DNA of 64,000 bases from Macrosoma leucophasiata (lineage: Eukaryota; Arthropoda; Insecta; Lepidoptera; Hedylidae): assembly GCA_036365455.1 (NCBI GenBank), contig JAWQUS010000017.1:5828001-5892000 (forward strand). Direction: 5' to 3'. How positions within the stretch are numbered: the first letter of the stretch is position 1; every line of letters begins with the position of its first letter. Of the stretch, positions 57,176 to 64,000 are shown one piece after another. A model generated the notes under the pieces. The model had not been told where the DNA came from, did not search any database, and saw nothing but the letters and a program-made list of their open reading frames with translations. The position numbers were made by a program, and so were the translations under genes.

Positions 57176-57315
57176 CTGGGTTGCACCAAGATATTTGTGA
57201 AAGTTAAAGTTATTGTAACATTTCACATCCTTCTCTAACTTTAACAGATTTCTTTAATTTAGAGAAGGATGTGAAATGTTACAATATCTTTAACAAATAT
57301 CTCGGTGCAACCCAG
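57176..57315. mobile_element. Hairpin MITE K, complete (140 bp)
   Basis: CTGGGTTGCACCAAGATATT at the left pairs with AATATCTCGGTGCAACCCAG at the right; inner arms GTAACATTTCACATCCTTCT and AGAAGGATGTGAAATGTTAC are perfect. A half-copy lies at 30846. Flanks TCTAAG/CTTAGA extend the symmetry. Confidence 0.85.
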
Positions 57316-57737
57316 TCTTAGACAATTCAAAAGCTATATCCATCCAAATAACTTCAATTACACGTTCACACATACCAAAAAAACGAAAAGCACCCGACGC
57401 GCAGTTAATTAAATAAAAAGCGAGAACGATGCGCAGGCGCACGCGATCGCTTTGCATTTTGATTAGAATCCGCACTTACATAAGTGCTTGTGCAATTGAC
57501 ATAGGTATATGTACATTTTTGAGATTAACTGTACATTGGACCTATGATATTATTATTTTGCTAGAGGTTGAGTCTGAAGAGGTGGTCACAATGACAATAA
57601 TTAGCACTACATCTTTAACTCATATCAACTTATTAGTCATATTTCAATTGTTTCAAGCATACATTTTCAAATGTCAAATCAAAAGAAGAAAAATAATGGA
57701 ATACCTATGAAGAAAATCACAGCAGTTTGGAGATTGG
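57316..57737. other. Unique DNA
   Basis: Frames at 57290-57475 and 57429-57710 lack recognisable domains. Nothing else seen. Confidence 0.4.
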
Positions 57738-57865
57738 CTTTTTTTTATGTCATGAGGTTGACAGACAAGCAGACCTGATATAAAGCGCGTTGGCAACTCC
57801 CCTGGTGTTGTAAATGTTCATAGGCGACGGTGACCACTTTCCATCAGGTGGTCTCACTGTTGTGA
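57738..57865 (-). repeat. Lepidopteran LINE/SINE tail fragment
   Basis: TTTTTTATGTCATGAGGTTG, GGCAACTCCCCTGGTGTTG, AAATGTTCATAGGCGACGGT and CCATCAGGTGGTC form a common lepidopteran dispersed 3' tail read on the minus strand. Related words at 12885 and 19205. Confidence 0.55.
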
Positions 57866-60006
57866 GAATATCTCATAATCTTTCAACTTATTCTGTCATC
57901 TTTGGGGAAGACAGTGGAGGTATTTAGTCTGAAGTGATAAAAATCATAAAAGTGTCTCAACTTGTTAACATATAAGTAAATGCTTGCAAGATAACTTATC
58001 GTATGTACTCAACTCATTGCCTTTTCAGAAAAGGCACTTAAAAAGGGCACTTTAACACTCATATTAATTCGAACTTGCAATTATGACATCACAATCTGAC
58101 CAGCTTCATTACCGTACTTACGTTATTGCAATACATTCGCCGTGGCTACATTTAATCTCATTTAGTGACAGGAAACCTCGTATCGACTATTATAGCAAAT
58201 GAGCCAGTTCTCATTGAGACAAGTAAGCAAATTTCGATTTAATAACAAACACAGTAATGATTTAATTTGTTTGACAATACTCTGACTGTTGCTATTTGAA
58301 AGACAAAATACATAATGACTTTAGCTCATTATTTAGCGAGTCAAGTGTCGCTGGTACAGGTTTGTACACGATGTTTATTTCGCTAATTGCAAATATTTAA
58401 ATGTTATCGATAACATTTCAGATTTTACGTTAATTATAATAATGTGTTATTTAAAATGTTATATAATGGGTACAATAAAGGATTGAACGTTTGTGAATAA
58501 TGAATTTCATGAAAAGAATGGATCGAATCGATTCGTATTCTACACGTGTAGAGACACCAACGTTCTTGTAGTTCAAGACATACCTATTAGGTACTTTTTC
58601 TAGTGCAATAGTATGCATATAGAGAACTAGCGATCCGCCCCGGCTTTGCACGGATGAAATGTTACCAACATTAATTACATAAATCAAATAGTAAGTATTT
58701 GGTGTAACAGCCATATTTAATTACTACGTGTAAAGTAGTGAAGAAATAAATCTTAAGGGGTATATTGTTTCCATGGTGTTTTATATAATAGTGTTAATTA
58801 GGCAATTGATAAGGTTAAAGTTTAGGAGAAAAACGACGTCAAAGTTTTGCTCAAAAGTTTTAAGTAACAGCCCTATTTTAACGTCACTGATCTCTACTTG
58901 TCGCCGCGCCGACGCGATGAGACTCATGCGACAACGCTAGTATGACTTCGCGCTAGTCCATTTTTGTGTAGAGTTGTACAATTTTTTCACATGAAGTCAA
59001 GCCGTTTAAGCGTTATTCAGCAAAAAACAAACGTACAATTCTATTTTCACATTTTTATCAGTATTTATATTAACGCGTTTTCGCGGGTTTTCCCGATAAG
59101 TATATAGACCGGGCTGAACATCGTCGAATTAGTCTGGCCCGTGAACAGTAGCTGGAAAGCGACCTAAACGTCGGGTATGAAAGAGAAGTTGGGAGAAGTA
59201 TACACGAGAAAATCTGCCAATATGATTCCCACAAGTATTAAGATTGTACGGTTCTGCAAAAAAATTAACATAAGCGCAACAGAGATGACAGCGCTTCTGT
59301 ATTTTGTCCTTGGTTTTGTGTAGGTCTAATAGGCAGTATTCATTCACTTACCATCCATGTGATATGCACGCGTGTTTACCATCATCATTATATAAAACAA
59401 AAACTTTGTAATAAAATTATGTTGATTTATTTCTTCTACCTTTAAGAACGTCTGGTTATTAAACTAACATATTGGGGTATGAAGTATGTTCAAACCATTT
59501 TCAACACATGTCATCACATTCTACGAATGCTTTTATTTTTGACCGAGTTCAAAAAACGAGAAGGTTCTCAATTCGGCCGGTTTATATATATTTATTTTTA
59601 TGTATGTACGCGAATTTCGCCTAGATTTCTGGACCGATTTGCGTAATTCTTTTTTTGTTTGATGCGGAATAGATAGAGATAGATTTGATGATTTCGAATT
59701 GGTCCCATAAAAATTTGATTCAGGTAGGCCCATTCGTTTTTATTTTATGAGCATTTTTTTACTTGCTTTCACCTCAGACTAAAGGAATAAGAATAGACAC
59801 AACACAGCTTATTTACTCCTTTGTGGATATTTTTTTTTCATTGATTTCGTATAGTCGTGTAATAATTTTGTACCGACACACCTAAACAATTTAAATTAGG
59901 TATCTAACTGTCACGAAGCTAAAATAGTCAGATTTTACAAATTTTACAGATGTGAACATTTAACTAATTGACAATGCAGCAATAAACTAAAAAGTATTAA
60001 ATAAAC
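57866..60006. other. Unique DNA with two repeat relics
   Basis: CTAGCGATCCGCCCCGGCTT at 58627-58646 is a minus-strand Helitron-like 3' end. TCAATTCGGCCGGTTTATAT and TTCTGGACCGATTTGCGTAA at 59568-59650 resemble a Helitron-like body. No exon recognised. Confidence 0.45.
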
Positions 60007-60459
60007 ATAACTACGTTAAGAAAAACCGACTTCAAAACTGAAAAGTAAAAAATAATAAAGATTTAATTGTAATTATATACTACCTATTATTTATATGTGC
60101 TATTTACTAATAGGTTTGAAGTCGGTGCCAAGCCAAAATCACTAAAGTAGGCATTTCATTGTATTAAAACGTAACTTCACGCCTGTAATCCCCGAAGAGG
60201 TAGGCAGAGGTAAATGCATGAATTCAAGCATACATGCAAACACCCACGATTCGCCCACGGTTACGTTTTGTTCAGTGTATTAATTTGCTCGTATTCATAT
60301 TTAAGTGATTAAAATATAATTATTTGTTTCAGGCTTGGCACCGACTTCAAACCTTTTAGTAAATACCACATGTGAATAATAGGTAGTATATAATTACAAT
60401 GAAATCATTATTATTTTTTACTTTTCAGTTTTGAAGTCGGTTTTTCTTAACGTAGTTAT
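60007..60459. mobile_element. Inverted-repeat element with 128-bp arms
   Basis: Left arm 60007-60134 (ATAACTACGTTAAGAAAAAC ... GTCGGTGCCAAGCC) matches right arm 60332-60459 inversely, both containing ACCGACTTCAAAACTGAAAA. The 197-bp centre carries a SINE C fragment. It is a MITE-like DNA element or two inverted copies of one repeat around a SINE. No transposase, target duplication not identified. Confidence 0.75.
60168..60270 (-). repeat. SINE C 3' fragment
   Basis: AACGTAACTTCACGCCTGTA, ATCCCCGAAGAGGTAGGCAG, CCCACGATTCGCCCACGGTT: minus-strand 3' third of SINE C inside the inverted-repeat element. Confidence 0.85.
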
Positions 60460-60555
60460 ATTTATATTAGATACTATCGTTCGATCGAACTGCAACTAAC
60501 TAGCTAACGGATGGAAACTGAAACGTCACTCAAAATTAAGAGGCACTTAAAACGA

Positions 60556-60590
60556 ATTTTGTAGCAATAGAAGTACTATTGCTACAAAAT
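60556..60590. repeat. Perfect 15-bp hairpin
   Basis: ATTTTGTAGCAATAG (60556-60570), loop AAGTA, perfect complement 60576-60590. Upstream GAAACGTCACTCAAAATTAA links it to the MITE-like element at 16650. Confidence 0.65.
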
Positions 60591-60761
60591 ACGTAAAATA
60601 CTGTCTGAGTTATTTTAGCTATACATAAAATTAAGTATATCAGAGAAACAATTGAAATGAAATGAAATAATGTTTATTTGATTCTTCACAAACAAAATCT
60701 TAAAAATTAGGTTTACAAAAACATCAGGTAGGTATATGCTATTAAATTTATTTGTGGAGAC

Positions 60762-61056
60762 CATAGAGCAATACCGGAGGGGAGTAGCCATATGCAGGCT
60801 TTCCCCTCTGTCAAAGTACAATCCCAAATGGGCCTATACCTGTCGCCTAGATGTTGAAATGTGTGCGTGAAATTGTTTCTGTATTTTGTTAAAGTCAAGG
60901 TGTGAGTTTCGTAGTAATAGTCGATTTTTGTAGTGTGCGTGTGTGTCGCACGCATTTCCCCCCCGCAAAAAATGACAGACTGTTTTGCATCGGTAATACA
61001 CGCTATGGGTACTTCCCCTCCGGTCCGCCGCGTCCGGTGGGCCGCGTTGCTCTATG
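60762..61056. mobile_element. hAT-like MITE (family F), copy 2, with exact 8-bp target duplication
   Basis: CATAGAGCAATACCGG left end and inverted CATAGAGCAACGCGGC right end; subterminal GGAGGGGAGTAGC as in copy 1. Flanked by GTGGAGAC at 60754-60761 and 61057-61064. 295 bp, colinear with 30504-30796. The short frames across it are not genes. Confidence 0.92.
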
Positions 61057-61064
61057 GTGGAGAC

Positions 61065-61402
61065 TGATACCTGAACTAGGATTCCCTGTGCTACAGGTAC
61101 CAGGCCTCCACCATCGGACTTATAATACATGTATTGGGTTTAAATTGGAGATAGGTTTGAATTCCAAATGATTTACTATGTAACTGGCACTTGCACATAA
61201 CTTCGTCTGCGTATTGTGTCGTTTTGGTCATTATGAGAACTAACTGGTCAAGTACGTGTCGGGTATGTCAGTCTACATGGCTGTGATTGTTTTCATTATA
61301 AATTCATAATGTACACAAAGAAAAGAGTCCATCAAAAAGAGTTACCTACAGATTTTCAGTTTTCATAATTTATTTTTAGGAAATTAATGGAGGTATCTAC
61401 TA
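61065..61402. other. Unique DNA
   Basis: Nothing recognised. Confidence 0.4.
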
Positions 61403-61686
61403 CTGGTGGTAGAGCTCCAGTGACGGAGCTCGCGGGCGTAAGCACCACCGCATTACCTAATATACTTGCCGCTAAATGGTAGTGTTCAGCACTATCGTGT
61501 TCCGGTCAGGTGGTAATGTACGGCCCTGTAATTTCCGGCACAGAGGCATAAGACCTTAGGCCTCAGGAGTGGTAACGCATCTGCATTTTGACCTTGGTCT
61601 TTGTGTGGGTGTCTATATAGGCTGCAGGCATCACTTAACATCAATGTGAACTGCATGCTTGTTTGTTCCATTACATAAAAAAAAAA
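61403..61686 (+). repeat. Family A repeat, full length
   Basis: ACTGGTGGTAGAGCTCCAGT start, near-consensus throughout, A10 tail. It has a TATA insertion in TGTCTATATAGGCTGCAGG and lacks GCCACT near the end. Confidence 0.93.
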
Positions 61687-62735
61687 CAAAAAGATATTAC
61701 GTACACGTAACGTACCATCAGGGCTACAAACTCGCCGTTTGATTACATGGTTTTTGGACAAGCCAAATGTTCCCTGACTATACGTACGTACTAACAATAT
61801 GTACAAGCAACAGACCTACAAAGCCAAAACGAACAATGATTGCAAAATAATTGAAAGTAATAAATAAAGTAATGATATTACCAGCAAACTCTCGGTGTAG
61901 CGGCACTGCGCGGAGGTCGAGCAACAATCTTACTTTAATTGCGTATAACATAAATTATGGGCGACTTATTACAATCCGCTCCCGTTCCGATACTAGCCCG
62001 GAGGTGCTATTCTATACATTACTTCTAGAGCCGTGTGAATTATTTTACCTTTACTGTTATCTAAAGTGGAGCTTATTGCTGAATAATTTTGTAAGTGCCA
62101 CTTTTAGTCACTTTTTTGTGGTGGTAGTAGAATAAAGATAAGTTGATGAGATAAGTACAATCTATAGACAAGTTAAAACAGGGATGTCCCCTGTATAGTG
62201 TAATTTATTTCGTTTTAATATTACGTTTTTTAATAGTACGTTTTATTATTTAGCAGACGACGTGATGACGGATCGATATGTCACCTTTCAAATTCTGACA
62301 CAGAGGCGAAGTGTTTATTTTCCGCTATTTGGTGAAAGATAGATGAGGCAATAGTACTTACTTTTATACTTAAACTCCTACAAGCGTACAATCATAGTAC
62401 GAAACTGACAAGATGATGTCAGCATCGAAACCTTAATGAAAGCAGTTAGGCGGTCGGCCCCCTGTTAAACCTTACTAAGTTGAAGACTGTTTTCAACTTC
62501 AGCTGTGAGGCGTGCACAACCTATCCTGTTGCGGAGCAAAGAATCACTTCCTGTCGTTCTGAGCACTAAGTTAAGTTGATTTTAGCTATGAATTTTTTAT
62601 TGTTGTAAGCTTACGAGATCCCTTTCAAAAGTTTTCATCACAGTCGGAGGAAAAACGCATATCAAAATTTAAATGCACCACTAATAAAAAAAATCGGTCG
62701 TCATTATATTTATTGAGTAGATAAATGTTGTATAC
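61687..62735. other. Unique DNA
   Basis: The frame at 61851-62135 has no recognised domain. No other gene or repeat seen. Confidence 0.4.
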
Positions 62736-62737
62736 TA

Positions 62738-62885
62738 ACCCCCTTATTCATAAATGTATTTTAGCTAAAGTGTTGCTAATTTCTCCTTTGTCTTTTTCTA
62801 TTCTGCACATTTGACAATGCAACTGACAAAGACAAAGCATTCTATAGCTAAAACGTATCTAATGTACGTATATGAATAAGGCGGT
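62738..62885. mobile_element. Tc1/mariner-like MITE (148 bp)
   Basis: ACCCCCTTATTCATAAATGT at the left matches the inverted right end (ACCGCCTTATTCATATACGT), with TTTTAGCTA / TAGCTAAAA internally. Flanked by TA at 62736-62737 and 62886-62887, the mariner target. Non-coding. Confidence 0.75.
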
Positions 62886-63011
62886 TACTATTTGCGTGTA
62901 AGCAATAGTGTAGTTTTTGTGTGGTCAACAGTGTACGGCTGACGCTGCGTTTAAACACGCTGGCGGTTCTTTTCTTTCTATTCCAATAAAACTAATGTTC
63001 ATTTCAGCATT

Positions 63012-63150
63012 CAAACCGGGTGGTATTATTTTATTTTAAAGAAAAATGGAAAGAAAAATTTGACTCAGACGAGACTCGAACTCGCGGCCTACTGGGAATC
63101 TAGTCCAGCCGCTCTTCCAATTGAGCTACTGAAGTCCTGCCCGATTTGTC
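63012..63150 (-). repeat. tRNA-derived SINE E, copy 2
   Basis: The minus-strand head GACTTCAGTAGCTCAATTGG (A box TAGCTCAATTGG) and GAGTTCGAGTCTCG (B box), anticodon arm CTGGACTAGATTCCCAG, then AAATTTTTCTTTCCATTTTT and TAAAATAAAATAATACCACC. It resembles a tRNA but the anticodon loop is nonstandard. Confidence 0.7.
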
Positions 63151-63330
63151 AAATCTTTCCTTCACATTTATTGCATTGCTTTATGGTAGCAGCAGCGCCA
63201 TCTATTGCCAACTATGCTAGTTAGGCAACCGATATAATAGACTTTTCAGTTTATTGAATATCGTAAAGAAGTCTCTTTTACCCTTAATAATTGTTTTATA
63301 TTATTTCGCATTAACACATGCTTGTGAAAT

Positions 63331-63390
63331 GTGAAATATATTTTATTTTAAAGAAAAATTGATTTTTCTTTAAAATAAAATATATTTCAC
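63331..63390. repeat. Perfect 29-bp palindrome from SINE E tails
   Basis: GTGAAATATATTTTATTTTA... (63331-63359) and its exact inverse (63362-63390) are separated by TG. Each arm matches the SINE E tail (TTTAAAATAAAATA next to ATTTTTCTT), so two tails lie head to head. CGGGTGGTATTATTT occurs at 63017 and 63394, possibly a duplication around the whole block. Confidence 0.75.
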
Positions 63391-63408
63391 AAGCGGGTGG
63401 TATTATTT

Positions 63409-64000
63409 ATTTATCTCTCCCCATAACTTATCATCACCTTTATATCATTATCATATTATCAACGATTGTGAGTACATACTACTTCCACAGTTTTATTACC
63501 CAATATTGTAGGACAGGTAAATAATTCAATGAAAGAACAATGAAGTTGAAAGGCCTTTTAGGATCAAAAAACCATATGTGCGTACCATATATTTTTCGAA
63601 GTACAAATAAGAAATCAAGTGTACAAATATGAGCACACAAGATAATGTACTCTGCAAAATGTAACGAAACTGCCTTTTACATTTTAAACATCCATTCCCA
63701 CATATCGATGGGATCCTAGAATAGGGTACTCGAGCAAATTATTCATAGTCTCATTATCATAAAATTAACGATAATAAATCATAGCCATACCAATTAAGCG
63801 CAGTCTGATACGAGACAGGACGGTTGGCTTAGGAACGCGGAAAAAATTTAAGTAGCCAATTATGTGCGATTAGGGTCTCCTTACACTGTCGTTTTGCAGT
63901 GCCTTAACAGTTGTATAAAATGCTGTTAAAATTAAATGATAAAACCAAATGCCAAAAAATCAAAATTGCTCGTAATGACAAAATCTTGAAATTAGTACTT
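63409..64000. other. Unique A+T-rich DNA
   Basis: Nothing recognised. Confidence 0.4.

Noticed and set aside
60834..61171. Overlapping 80-98-codon frames on both strands
   Set aside because: They lie across the hAT-like MITE; frames on both strands come from its GC-rich ends.
63062..63140. Functional tRNA gene
   Set aside because: A and B boxes are present but the anticodon arm is nonstandard and a SINE tail follows.

Overview
This window looks like non-coding nuclear DNA from a lepidopteran (moth or butterfly). It is A+T rich, full of TAGGTACCTAC-type tracts, and crowded with mobile elements typical of that order: tRNA-derived SINEs, Helitron-like elements with 5' TC and 3' CTAG ends, an RTE-type LINE ending in GATGAT repeats, and LINE fragments carrying a restriction-like endonuclease (RLE) domain in TAA repeats. 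I found no convincing host protein-coding exon in 64 kb, so it is probably intergenic or one very large intron. The only host gene I am sure of is a tRNA-Leu(AAG) at 13670-13750 on the minus strand.

Layout. 1-10 kb: tRNA-derived SINE B, a Harbinger-like TIR element broken by a family A insertion, local duplications, the longest retrotransposon coding remnant (7434-8081), and a tRNA-derived SINE C split by a 559-bp foldback DNA transposon with an 8-bp target duplication. 10-20 kb: Helitron-like elements, family A copies, the tRNA gene and long unique stretches. 20-34 kb: hairpin MITEs, a dense cluster of family A copies in both orientations, and the first of two hAT-like MITEs. 34-46 kb: SINE C, a minus-strand RLE-element tail, an RTE tail, and a repeat-poor tract (42.6-46.3 kb) with homeodomain-like AT motifs. 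46-64 kb: more family A copies, further SINEs, the third RLE-element tail, near-perfect palindromes, the second hAT-like MITE, a large inverted-repeat element and a tRNA-derived SINE E.

The commonest repeat is family A: about 20 copies of a roughly 285-bp unit that starts at a fixed ACTGGTGGTAGAGC, opens with a GAGCTCC/GGAGCTC hairpin and ends in poly(A). The fixed 5' end suggests a SINE-like unit rather than randomly truncated LINE tails. Nested insertions (A inside Helitron, A inside Harbinger-like, LINE fragment inside A, hAT-like MITE inside SINE C) give a relative insertion order.

No multi-gene system, CRISPR array, operon or endogenous virus was recognised. The observations most worth checking are the multi-hairpin 559-bp transposon, the three TAA-targeted RLE elements, the two hAT-like MITEs with exact 8-bp duplications, and the very young-looking palindromes.
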